Part shown: positions 38,021 to 47,356 of the stretch, piece after piece
Layout of the letters: every line of letters starts with the position of its first letter
Position numbering within the stretch: the first letter of the stretch is position 1
Origin: Pirellulaceae bacterium
GTDB taxonomy: Bacteria; Planctomycetota; Planctomycetia; Pirellulales; Pirellulaceae
DNA length: 64,000 bases
Direction: 5' to 3'
Assembly (NCBI GenBank): GCA_026004775.1
Contig: BPJU01000005.1
Span: 292,161 to 356,160, forward strand
Position numbers and translations under genes: made by a program
The notes under the pieces: generated by a model
Told to the model about the DNA's origin: nothing
Database searches by the model: none
Seen by the model: the letters and a program-made list of their open reading frames with translations, nothing else

Positions 38021-38245
38021 GGTTTAGATAGTTGCAACGATGGCCAACTACCACTATACCAAACGGCGACATTACCAATTTACCAAAGTCTTCACCATAC
38101 GGTGCCCCCTCACACTATCACGCATTTTCTGGTGCGCCACGGCTGCTGATAGCCATAACAAGAGCTACGTCGCCATTGCTTGCCGCCACGGCATCGGCTG
38201 CCGCTGGCGGAAACAGTGGCAAAAGCCGCTACTTGCTCACCTCTG

Positions 38246-38614
38246 CTATTGGCTTTCCCAGTACGGGTTCCTGCCCGATACTCTGGCTATCGCTATTGCT
38301 ACTGCCTCTGCGTCGCGCAACACGTCTTCATTCCTAAAGCGCAACACCAGCCAACCCATCCGCTCAATCTTTTTCTGTCGCCTGAGGTCTGAATCGTAAA
38401 CGTCATCGTGGTAACCCCCGTCTAGTTCTACGACAATTCTCTTTTCTATGCAGGCGAAGTCCACGATGAACGGACCGATGGGGTGTTGCCGCCGAAATCG
38501 TAAACCACAAAGGCGCCGGTTGCGAAGCACGTTCCACAACAACCGCTCAGCTTTTGTTTGACGAGCACGTAGTTCGCGCGCTTTCCTGATCGACTCTCTC
38601 CTTTGCCTCGCCAT
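38246..38614 (-). CDS. DUF559 (Vsr-like) endonuclease, copy 1
   Basis: A 122-aa single-domain protein. The core FRRQHPIGPFIVDFACIEKR followed by VELDGGYHDD and LRFRNEDVLRD is the DUF559 signature, a restriction-endonuclease-like fold related to the very-short-patch repair nuclease Vsr; Asp in IVDF and Glu/Asp in VELDG are the likely metal ligands. The N-terminal KARELRARQTKAERLLWNVL is the conserved helical lead. GGAG lies 7 nt before the ATG. Activity and target are unknown. It is one of five copies in the array; this copy has Val in RIVVELDG and Tyr in RNPYWESQ. Confidence 0.87.
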   Translation of the reverse strand: MARQRRESIRKARELRARQTKAERLLWNVLRNRRLCGLRFRRQHPIGPFIVDFACIEKRIVVELDGGYHDDVYDSDLRRQKKIERMGWLVLRFRNEDVLRDAEAVAIAIARVSGRNPYWESQ

Positions 38615-39365
38615 GTTAGGACTCCGCCGCCAAACTACCCTCCGTGGTGCTGCGGAATGAAGAACACGGATTTCGACTCTGCGTGGTCCGCTCTCACTGT
38701 CCCCACTCGGTCTGCACCTATTTCTAAATCACCATCTTCGCGCAAAACCCATCACGTTACGGCTTGCGTTTGCGGGAACTCACGGGACTGTCAGACCCGA
38801 CGACAACAGAGCCCGTGTAGCCCAAGTCCCTTCTTCATCTCACCACTACCACAGGGAATAACACGAACCCATTTGCTTTCGCAGGCAGCGATGACACGCT
38901 AACACGTATCTGCTATTTGTGTGGCGCATTATGGTATTGCGGTAACTGTTCCCTCGTTTCCCAAAGCCCCCCTCACCCTGGCCCTCTCCCCCCGCAAGCG
39001 GGGGGAGAGGGCGTAGGGATGGTTTTGCCAGCAGGCTCAGGCAGAGACGCCGCTTCCAAGCGGCAAACCAGCAACCCGCAAGCGTAGGGAGGGTTTCCCA
39101 GCACGCTGTAGCAAAGCGCGCAGGCGACATCTTCGCGCGACAAGGGGTGTACCGGCCCGGGGAACGTCTCTCGGCAACGATCGCCGAACCAGCATGGCAC
39201 CAACTACCCCCCCACTTCCTCTCCCCCTTTAGGGGGAGAGGGCCAGGATGAGGGGGGCTTTAGCGCGAAAGGGCAAGGGGCGGGGGGCTTAGTTAACGCT
39301 ACGCCGTATACAGGGCCAGGAAACGGTCTCTTCGCGACGACCGCCGAACCGCCGTGCCAATAAAA
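38615..39365. other. Array unit 1, noncoding part with GC hairpin
   Basis: This stretch is upstream of nuclease copy 1. It holds the 14-bp inverted repeat at 38982-38995/38998-39011 and then a 155-bp block starting near 39211. Equivalent noncoding stretches occur at about 40158-40909, 43480-44223, 45016-45767 and 46405-47155. No gene is recognised; the conserved 94- and 76-codon minus-strand frames are produced by the repeat. Confidence 0.7.
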
Positions 39366-39788
39366 CCCCACTCCCTCTCCCCCTTTAGGGGGAGAGGGCC
39401 GGGGTGAGGGGGCTTTCGCGGGAAAGAGCAAGGGGCGGGGGGCTTAGCTAACGCTACGCCGTATACAGGGCCAGGAAACGGTCTCTTCGCGACCATCGCC
39501 GAACCGCCGTGCCAATAAAACCCCACTCCCTCTCCCCCTTTAGGGGGAGAGGGCCGGGGTGAGGGGGTTTAGATAGTTGCAACGATGGCCAACTACCACT
39601 ATACCAAACGGCGACATTACCAATTTACCAAAGTCTTCACCATACGGTGCCCCTCACACTATCACGCATTTTCTGGTGCGCCACGGCTGCTGATAGCCAT
39701 AACAAGACCTACGTCGCCATTGCTTGCCGCCACGGCATCGCTGCCGCTGGCGGAAACAGTGGCAAAAGCCGCTACTTGCTCACCTCTG

Positions 39789-40157
39789 CTATTGGCTTTC
39801 CCAGTTCGGGTTCCTGCCCGATACTCTGGCTATCGCTATTGCTACTGCCTCTGCGTCGCGCAACACGTCTTCATTCCTAAAGCGCAACACCAGCCAACCC
39901 ATCCGCTCAATCTTTTTCTGTCGCCTGAGGTCTGAATCGTAAACGTCATCGTGGTAACCCCCGTCTAGTTCTACGACAATTCTCTTTTCTATGCAGGCGA
40001 AGTCCACGATGAACGGACCGATCGGGTGTTGCCGCCGAAATCGTAAACCACAAAGGCGCCGGTTGCGAAGCACGTTCCATAACAACCGCTCAGCCTTTGT
40101 TTGACGAGCACGTAGTTCGCGCGCTTTCCTGATCGACTCTCTCCTTTGCCTCGCCAT
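39789..40157 (-). CDS. DUF559 (Vsr-like) endonuclease, copy 2
   Basis: Same 122-aa protein as copy 1 apart from Asn in RNPNWESQ. All predicted catalytic residues are intact, and the ribosome site and flanks are the same. It lies 1543 bp from copy 1 in the same orientation. Confidence 0.87.
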   Translation of the reverse strand: MARQRRESIRKARELRARQTKAERLLWNVLRNRRLCGLRFRRQHPIGPFIVDFACIEKRIVVELDGGYHDDVYDSDLRRQKKIERMGWLVLRFRNEDVLRDAEAVAIAIARVSGRNPNWESQ

Positions 40158-41332
40158 GTTAGGACTCCGCCGCCAAACTACCCTCCGTGGTGCTGCGGAA
40201 TGAAGAACACGGATTTCGACTCTGCGTGGTCCGCTCTCACTGTCCCCACTCGGTCTGCACCTATTTCTAAATCACCATCTTCGCGCAAAACCCATCACGT
40301 TACGGCTTGCGTTTGCGGGAACTCACGGCGACTGTCAGACCCGACGACAACAGAGCCCGTGTAGCCCAAGTCCCTTCTTCATCTCACCACTACCACAGGG
40401 AATAACACGAACCCATTTGCTTTCGCAGGCAGCGATGACACGCTAACACGTATCTGCTATTTGTGTGGCGCATTATGGTATTGCGGTAACTGTTCCCTCG
40501 TTTCCCAAAGCCCCCCTCACCCTGGCCCTCTCCCCCCGCAAGCGGGGGGAGAGGGCGTAGGGATGGTTTTGCCAGCAGGCTCAGGCAGAGACGCCGCTTC
40601 CAAGCGGCAAACCAGCAACCCGCAAGCGTAGGGAGGGTTTCCCAGCACGCTGTAGCAAAGCGCGCAGGCGACATCTTCGCGCGACAAGGGGTGTACCGGC
40701 CCGGGGAACGTCTCTCGGCAACGATCGCCGAACCAGCATGGCACCAACTACCCCCCCACTTCCTCTCCCCCTTTAGGGGGAGAGGGCCAGGATGAGGGGG
40801 GCTTTAGCGCGAAAGGGCAAGGGGCGGGGGGCTTAGTTAACGCTACGCCGTATACAGGGCCAGGAAACGGTCTCTTCGCGACGACCGCCGAACCGCCGTG
40901 CCAATAAAACCCCACTCCCTCTCCCCCTTTAGGGGGAGAGGGCCGGGGTGAGGGGGCTTTCGCGGGAAAGAGCAAGGGGCGGGGGGCTTAGCTAACGCTA
41001 CGCCGTATACAGGGCCAGGAAACGGTCTCTTCGCGACCATCGCCGAACCGCCGTGCCAATAAAACCCCACTCCCTCTCCCCCTTTAGGGGGAGAGGGCCG
41101 GGGTGAGGGGGTTTAGATAGTTGCAACGATGGCCAACTACCACTATACCAAACGGCGACATTACCAATTTACCAAAGTCTTCACCATACGGTGCCCCTCA
41201 CACTATCACGCATTTTCTGGTGCGCCACGGCTGCTGATAGCCATAACAAGACCTACGTCGCCATTGCTTGCCGCCACGGCATCGCTGCCGCTGGCGGAAA
41301 CAGTGGCAAAAGCCGCTACTTGCTCACCTCTG

Positions 41333-41682
41333 CTATTGGCTTTCCCAGTACGGGTTCCTGCCCGATACTCTGGCTATCGCTATTGCTACTGCCTCTGCGT
41401 CGCGCAACACGTCTTCATTCCTAAAGCGCAACACCAGCCAACCCATCCGCTCAATCTTTTTCTGTCGCCTGAGGTCTGAATCGTAAACGTCATCGTGGTA
41501 ACCCCCGTCTAGTTCTATGACAATTCTCTTTTCTATGCAGGCGAAGTCCACGATGAACGGACCGATCGGGTGTTGCCGCCGAAATCGTAAACCACAAAGG
41601 CGCCGGTTGCGAAGCACGTTCCACAACAACCGCTCAGCTTTTGTTTGACGAGCACGTAGTTCGCGCGCTTTCCTGATCGACT
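41333..41682 (-). pseudogene. DUF559 endonuclease, copy 3, 5' end removed by IS insertion
   Basis: The IS at 41683-43449 inserted after codon 8 (MARQRRES), separating the first codons (43450-43472) from the rest. The downstream part keeps all catalytic motifs and can be read as a 136-aa frame from an ATG inside the IS end (41743), giving a new N-terminus MNCFYFMPLTPVVQLWLNQH before KSIRKAREL. Expression of that hybrid is uncertain because no ribosome site is evident. This copy has Ile in RIVIELDG and Tyr in RNPYWESQ. Confidence 0.8.
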
Positions 41683-41739
41683 TGTGTTGGTTCAGCCATA
41701 ACTGGACAACCGGGGTCAAGGGCATAAAGTAGAAACAGT

Positions 41740-43017
41740 TCATGACGACGGGTTCCTCTTCTCTGTTGTAGGGGTATTGTCAGGACTGATCAAGGCGGGT
41801 GCAAAGCGTTCGGCCAGGGATCGAGCGGCGGCGGGAAGGTCGAGGTTGTGGCAGGTAGCCCAGAGGTCAAGGACATTGCCTTGGCACTGGCATTGGGGAT
41901 GAAAGCATCGGAAGATGCCTCGTTGGAGATTGACTGAGAAGGAGCGATGGTTTTTTCCGTCAGGATGTTGATGGATAGGACAGGGCCCACGGCGTTGCGG
42001 TCCGCTTCCGCGATAGTGTTCCAGGCCGACGAGTGCCTCGAGGACGTTGGCCATACGGACGGTGCGTCGCAGGAGAGCGAAATCGATGCGGTTATCTTGC
42101 CGCATGGTTGCCTGTTGAGCAGCCTGGCGTCGTTGGCGGCGAAGCTCACGTGCCTCCTGGAGCTTTTCATCGCGCTTTTGATGGATGATTGCGTCCAGGC
42201 CATGTAAACGATCGGCGGGAGCGACATAGCCGATGGCTGCATGGAGCCGGGTGTGGTTGTACTCGTTTACATAGTTTTGGATAACGCGTCTGGCATCCTC
42301 TACGGTCAAGGGAGTTTGCGGGCGGAGGCACTCCCGTTTGAGACTTCCGAAGGAGCGTTCTATTTTGCCGTTGGATTGAGGATAGTAGGGTGAAGTCGTA
42401 ATGTGATGGAACTGGCACAGACTGATGAATTGATGGAATTCACGGCAGACGAACTGTCGGCCGTTATCCGAGATGATGGTGGGTCGAGCATCGGGAAACG
42501 CCTCTCGTGCCTTTTGGACGACAATTTGGGCGTCAGCGGATCGCATGGTGGGAAAGAGTTCCCAGGCCACGGTATAGCGGCTGTATCCGTCGATAACGCT
42601 GCACATGTGGTAGAAGGTACCCGCGACCTTGACGTGAGTGAAGTCGATGTGCCAGTTCTGGTGGGGTTCGGACGGCTGCTGGAAACCATTGCCTCGCCTG
42701 GGGTTGGCTGGCGATGGCCTGGACAACAAACCTTCCTGTTTGAGCACTCGGTAGACAGTGGCAGGGCTTACTGCCACGATATCTTCATCCATCATCATAA
42801 AGGTCAGTCGGCGGTAGCCGACTCCCGGGTGTTTTCGGGCGTAGTCGATAATAGCCTGGCGTTCCTCGGGAGTGATCCAATGGTCACGGGGAATCCAGCG
42901 GTCCTGTTCACGGACTTTGCCGTAATGTTGCTGCCACAGATAGAACTTGGAGCGGCAGATGCCGAGCCACAGGATCAGGGTGCAGAGGGCGATTTCCGTC
43001 TTTTTGGCCCATTGCAC
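41740..43017 (-). CDS. IS3-family transposase OrfB with C-terminal CHC2 zinc-finger extension
   Basis: Contains the DDE integrase core: first Asp in NWHIDFTHVKVAGTFYHMCS, second in TIISDNGRQFVC, and Glu in SNGKIERSFGSLKRE, preceded by the HTH_21-type region GVGYRRLTFMMMDEDIVAVS. After the normal end (NEYNHTRLHAAIGYVAPADR) it continues about 120 residues with a DnaG-like CHC2 zinc finger: GPCPIHQHPDGKNHRSFSV then FRCFHPQCQCQGNVLDLWA, giving Cys-His-Cys-Cys ligands. The GTG at 43017 is only the first formal start; the coding frame extends upstream to the A7 slip site, so the functional product is probably OrfAB made by -1 frameshifting. Confidence 0.88.
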   Translation of the reverse strand: MQWAKKTEIALCTLILWLGICRSKFYLWQQHYGKVREQDRWIPRDHWITPEERQAIIDYARKHPGVGYRRLTFMMMDEDIVAVSPATVYRVLKQEGLLSRPSPANPRRGNGFQQPSEPHQNWHIDFTHVKVAGTFYHMCSVIDGYSRYTVAWELFPTMRSADAQIVVQKAREAFPDARPTIISDNGRQFVCREFHQFISLCQFHHITTSPYYPQSNGKIERSFGSLKRECLRPQTPLTVEDARRVIQNYVNEYNHTRLHAAIGYVAPADRLHGLDAIIHQKRDEKLQEARELRRQRRQAAQQATMRQDNRIDFALLRRTVRMANVLEALVGLEHYRGSGPQRRGPCPIHQHPDGKNHRSFSVNLQRGIFRCFHPQCQCQGNVLDLWATCHNLDLPAAARSLAERFAPALISPDNTPTTEKRNPSS

Positions 43018-43067
43018 CAGGAAATCGACGATCTGGTCCCGGATTTCGGGGGAGACCCAACCCTCCT

Positions 43068-43379
43068 TCAGATCTCCCCAAGTTCTTTTTTTAATTTGAC
43101 GTGCTCCTCCATGAGTTCGGCAAGTACTTCGTTCTTTTGTTCGAGTTTCGCCCGGAGCTTGGCAATTTCGGATTCGAGCCGTGCGGTCTTGGGATCCTGC
43201 TTTGGGGTTCGGAAAGCCAGGTGGCCGTTCTCGAAGAGTTCCCGCTGCCAGTTGTAGAACTGGGTGGGGTTGAGGTCGAGTTGTTTACAGATCTCTGAGA
43301 CGGGCACTCCCTCGAGGAAATGCTTGCGGAGGATAGCGACTTTATCCTCCGGCGAGAAAAACCGGCGCGTTCTGGACAT
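43068..43379 (-). CDS. IS3-family transposase OrfA
   Basis: 103-aa helix-turn-helix protein (HTH_Tnp_1): FFSPEDKVAILRKHFLEGV, PVSEICKQLDLNPTQFYNWQ, then a leucine-zipper-like coil (LESEIAKLRAKLEQKNEVLA). The start at 43379 follows AGGAGGA. An in-frame longer start at 43472 is the ATG of the interrupted nuclease gene, so a fusion beginning MARQRRES is also possible. Ends just after the A7 slip site. Confidence 0.9.
   Translation of the reverse strand: MSRTRRFFSPEDKVAILRKHFLEGVPVSEICKQLDLNPTQFYNWQRELFENGHLAFRTPKQDPKTARLESEIAKLRAKLEQKNEVLAELMEEHVKLKKELGEI
43086..43092 (-). other. Programmed -1 frameshift site (A7G)
   Basis: On the coding strand the sequence reads TTA AAA AAA GAA in the orfA frame. 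Slipping back one base gives AGA ACT TGG GGA GAT CTG, which runs directly into the orfB frame (DLKEGWVSPEIRDQIVDFL). This is the classic IS3 arrangement. Confidence 0.9.
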
Positions 43380-44646
43380 GGCGTTCCTCCTTTCTTGGGG
43401 TATCTTAGCCCGTACCCCCGTCATGTCCAGTTCCGACTGAACCGGGACAGACTCTCTCCTTTGCCTCGCCATGTTAGGACTCCGCCGCCAAACTACCCTC
43501 CGTGGTGATCCCGAATGAAGAACACAGATTTCGACTCTGCGCGGTCGGCCCTCACCGCCGCCACACGGTCTGCACCTATTTCTAAATCACCTTTTTCGGG
43601 CAAAACCCATCACGTTACGGCTTGCGTTTGCGGGAACTCACGGGACTGTCAGACCCGACGACAACAGAGCCCGTGTAGCCCAAGTCCCTTCTTCATCTCA
43701 CCACTACCACAGGGAATAACACGAACCCATTTGCTTTCGCAGGCAGCGATGACACGCTAACACGTATCTGCTATTTGTGTGGCGCATTATGGTATTGCGG
43801 TAACTGTTCCCTCGCTTCCCAAAGCCCCCCTCACCCTGACCCTCTCCCCCCGCAAGCGGGGGGAGAGGGCGTAGGGATGGTTTTGCCAGCGCGCTCAGGC
43901 AGAGACGCCGCTTGCAAGCGGCAAACCAGCAACCCGCAAGCGTAGGGAGGGTTTCCCAGCACGCTGTAGCAAAGCGCGCAGGCGACATCTTCGCGCGACA
44001 AGGGGTGTACCGGCCCGGGGAACGTCTCTCGGCAACGATCGCCGAACCAGCATGGCACCAACTACACCCCCCACTTCCTCTCCCCCTTTAGGGGGAGAGG
44101 GCCAGGATGAGGGGGCTTTCGCGGGAAAGAGCAAGGGGCGGGGGGCTTAGTTAACGCTACGCCGTATACAGGGCCAGGAAACGGTCTCTTCGCGACGACC
44201 GCCGAACCGCCGTGCCAATAAAACCCCACTCCCTCTCCCCCTTTAGGGGGAGAGGGCCGGGGTGAGGGGGTTTTCGCGGGAAAGGGCAAGGGGCGGGGGG
44301 CTTAGCTAACGCTACGCCGTATACAGGGCCAGGAAACGGTCTCTTCGCGACGACCGCCGAACCGCCGTGCCAATAAAACCCCACTCCCTTTCCCCCTTTA
44401 GGGGGAGAGGGCCGGGGTGAGGGGGTTTAGATAGTTGCAACGATGGCCAACTACCACTATACCAAACGGCGACATTACCAATTTACCAAAGTCTTCACCA
44501 TACGGTGCCCCTCACACTATCACGCATTTTCTGGTGCGCCACGGCTGCTGATAGCCATAACAAGAGCTACGTCGCCATTGCTTGCCGCCACGGCATCGCT
44601 GCCGCTGGCGGAAACAGTGGCAAAAGCCGCTACTTGCTCACCTCTG

Positions 44647-45015
44647 CTATTGGCTTTCCCAGTTCGGGTTCCTGCCCGATACTCTGGCTATCGCTATCGC
44701 TACTGCCTCTGCGTCGCGCAACACGTCTTCATTCCTAAAGCGCAACATCAGCCAACCCATCCGCTCAATCTTTTTCTGTCGCCTGAGGTCTGAATCGTAA
44801 ACGTCATCGTGGTAACCCCCGTCTAGTTCTATGACAATTCTCTTTTCTATGCAGGCGAAGTCCACGATGAACGGACCGATCGGGTGTTGCCGCCGAAATC
44901 GTAAACCACAAAGGCGCCGGTTGCGAAGCACGTTCCACAACAACCGCTCAGCTTTTGTTTGACGAGCACGTAGTTCGCGCGCTTTCCTGATCGACTCTCT
45001 CCTTTGCCTCGCCAT
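44647..45015 (-). CDS. DUF559 (Vsr-like) endonuclease, copy 4
   Basis: Intact 122-aa copy with Ile in RIVIELDG, Met in WLMLRF and Asn in RNPNWESQ. Catalytic motifs and ribosome site are intact. Its upstream flank (45050-45110) carries the sequence variant also seen to the right of the IS-interrupted copy. Confidence 0.87.
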   Translation of the reverse strand: MARQRRESIRKARELRARQTKAERLLWNVLRNRRLCGLRFRRQHPIGPFIVDFACIEKRIVIELDGGYHDDVYDSDLRRQKKIERMGWLMLRFRNEDVLRDAEAVAIAIARVSGRNPNWESQ

Positions 45016-46035
45016 GTTAGGACTCCGCCGCCAAACTACCCTCCGTGGTGATCCCGAATGAAGAACACAGATTTCGACTCTGCGCGGTCGGCCCTCACCG
45101 CCGCCACACGGTCTGCACCTATTTCTAAATCACCATCTTCGCGCAAAACCCATCACGTTACGGCTTGCGTTTGCGGGCACTCACGGCGACTGTCAGACCC
45201 GACGACAACAGAGCCCGTGTAGCCCAAGTCCCTTCTTCATCTCACCACTACCACAGGGAATAACACGAACCCATTTGCTTTCGCAGGCAGCGATGACACG
45301 CTAACACGTATCTGCTATTTGTGTGGCGCATTATGGCATTGCGGTAACTGTTCTCTCGTTTCCCAAAGCCCCCCTCACCCTGACCCTCTCCCCCCGCAAG
45401 CGGGGGGAGAGGGCGTAGGGATGGTTTTGCCAGCGCGCTCAGGCAGAGACGCCGCTTCCAAGCGGCAAACCAGCAACCCGCAAGCGTAGGGAGGGTTTCC
45501 CAGCACGCTGTAGCAAAGCGCGCAGGCGACATCTTCCCGCGACAAGGGGTGTACCGGCCCGGGGAACGTCTCTCGGCAACGATCGCCGAACCAGCATGGC
45601 ACCAACTACACCCCCCACTTCCTCTCCCCCTTTAGGGGGAGAGGGCCAGGATGAGGGGGCTTTCGCGGGAAAGAGCAAGGGGCGGGGGGCTTAGTTAACG
45701 CTACGCCGTATACAGGGCCAGGAAACGGTCTCTTCGCGACGACCGCCGAACCGCCGTGCCAATAAAACCCCACTCCCTCTCCCCCTTTAGGGGGAGAGGG
45801 CCGGGGTGAGGGGGTTTAGATAGTTGCAACGATGGCCAACTACCACTATACCAAACGGCGACATTACCAATTTACCAAAGTCTTCACCATACGGTGCCCC
45901 TCACACTATCACGCATTTTCTGGTGCGCCACGGCTGCTGATAGCCATAACAAGACCTACGTCGCCATTGCTTGCCGCCACGGCATCGCTGCCGCTGGCGG
46001 AAACAGTGGCAAAAGCCGCTACTTGCTCACCTCTG

Positions 46036-46404
46036 CTATTGGCTTTCCCAGTTCGGGTTCCTGCCCGATACTCTGGCTATCGCTATTGCTACTGCCTCTG
46101 CGTCGCGCAACACGTCTTCATTCCTAAAGCGCAACACCAGCCAACCCATCCGCTCAATCTTTTTCTGTCGCCTGAGGTCTGAATCGTAAACGTCATCGTG
46201 GTAACCCCCGTCTAGTTCTACGACAATTCTCTTTTCTATGCAGGCGAAGTCCACGATGAACGGACCGATCGGGTGTTGCCGCCGAAATCGTAAACCACAA
46301 AGGCGCCGGTTGCGAAGCACGTTCCACAACAACCGCTCGGCTTTTGTTTGACGAGCACGTAGTTCGCGCGCTTTCCTGATCGACTCTCTCCTTTGCCTCG
46401 CCAT
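46036..46404 (-). CDS. DUF559 (Vsr-like) endonuclease, copy 5
   Basis: Intact 122-aa copy, Val/Asn type like copy 2. Its upstream region diverges sharply from the other units between about 46550 and 46700, marking this as the edge of the homogenised array. Confidence 0.87.
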   Translation of the reverse strand: MARQRRESIRKARELRARQTKAERLLWNVLRNRRLCGLRFRRQHPIGPFIVDFACIEKRIVVELDGGYHDDVYDSDLRRQKKIERMGWLVLRFRNEDVLRDAEAVAIAIARVSGRNPNWESQ

Positions 46405-47356
46405 GTTAGGACTCCGCCGCCAAACTACCCTCCGTGGTGCTGCGGAATGAAGAACACGGATTTCGACTCTGCGTGGTCCGCTCTCACTGTCCCCACTCGG
46501 TCTGCACCTATTTCTAAATCACCATCTTCGCGCAAAACCCATCACGTTACGGCTGGCTTTTTCCGGCACTCACGGCGATTTCAGACCAGACAACAACACA
46601 ACCCGTCTAGCCCAATACCTTTCTTCAGCTCACCGCTACTACTTGGAATAAGACGAACTCTTTTGCTTTCGCAGGCAGCGTGACACGCTTACACGCATCT
46701 GCTATTTGTGTGGCGCATTATGGCATTGCGGTAACTGTTCCCTCGTTTCCCAAAGCCCCCCTCACCCTGACCCTCTCCCCCCGCAAGCGGGGGGAGAGGG
46801 CGTAGGGATGGTTTTGCCAGCGCGCTCAGGCAGAGACGCCGCTTGCAAGCGGCAAACCAGCAACCCGCAAGCGTAGGGAGGGTTTCCCAGCACGCTGTAG
46901 CAAAGCGCGCAGGCGACATCTTCCCGCGACAAGGGGTGTACCGGCCCGGGGAACGTCTCTCGGCAACGATCGCCGAACCAGCATGGCACCAACTACACCC
47001 CCCACTTCCTCTCCCCCTTTAGGGGGAGAGGGCCAGGATGAGGGGGCTTTCGCGGGAAAGAGCAAGGGGCGGGGGGCTTAGCTAACGCTACGCCGTATAC
47101 AGGGCCAGGAAACGGTCTCTTCGCGACTATCGCCGAACCGCCGTGCCACCCACAACCCCAACTCCCTCTCCCCCTTTAGGGGGAGAGGGCCGGGGTGAGG
47201 GGGTTTTAGCGCAGAGGGCCGGGGTGAGAGGGCTTTACCACGAAAGAGCGTGGGGATCTTCTTCCCAAGCCAAAAAACAGGGAGAATTTCTTCCACCAAG
47301 CGCAAAAGAATAGGACGGACAGGCGATGATAAAAACTACAAATGCTGACTTTCAAC

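Larger units (their letters stand above)
41683..43449 (-). mobile_element. IS3-family insertion sequence, 1767 bp
   Basis: Ends were set by comparison with the uninterrupted array units. Target duplication GACT occurs at 41679-41682 and 43450-43453. Terminal inverted repeats match at 20 of 26 positions (left TGTGTTGGTTCAGCC, right end reverse complement TGTCCCGGTTCAGTC), with the 5'-TG...CA-3' ends of IS3 elements. It carries orfA (43068-43379) and a downstream orfB joined by a -1 frameshift site. It is longer than usual IS3 elements because orfB has a C-terminal extension. Confidence 0.95.
37510..47215. repeat. Tandem array of five hairpin/DUF559-nuclease units
   Basis: Units measured between equivalent block starts are 37976-39520 (1545 bp), 39521-41064 (1544), 41065-44378 (3314, of which 1771 is an IS plus target duplication), 44379-45767 (1389) and 45768-47155 (1388). 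Each unit has, left to right: a hairpin CCCTCTCCCCC-TTTA-GGGGGAGAGGG, a 220-bp leader, a minus-strand DUF559 gene, about 370 bp upstream of the gene, a second hairpin (CCCTCTCCCCCCGC-AA-GCGGGGGGAGAGGG, e.g. 38982-39011), then one or two 155-bp blocks. The last two units lack one 155-bp block. Units are nearly identical, so the amplification is recent. Confidence 0.93.

Noticed and set aside
39585..39935. 116-codon plus-strand frame starting MANYHYTKRRHYQF, present in four units
   Set aside because: Overlaps the nuclease gene antisense, has no ribosome site, and is broken by one base in unit 1; conservation is explained by recent duplication.
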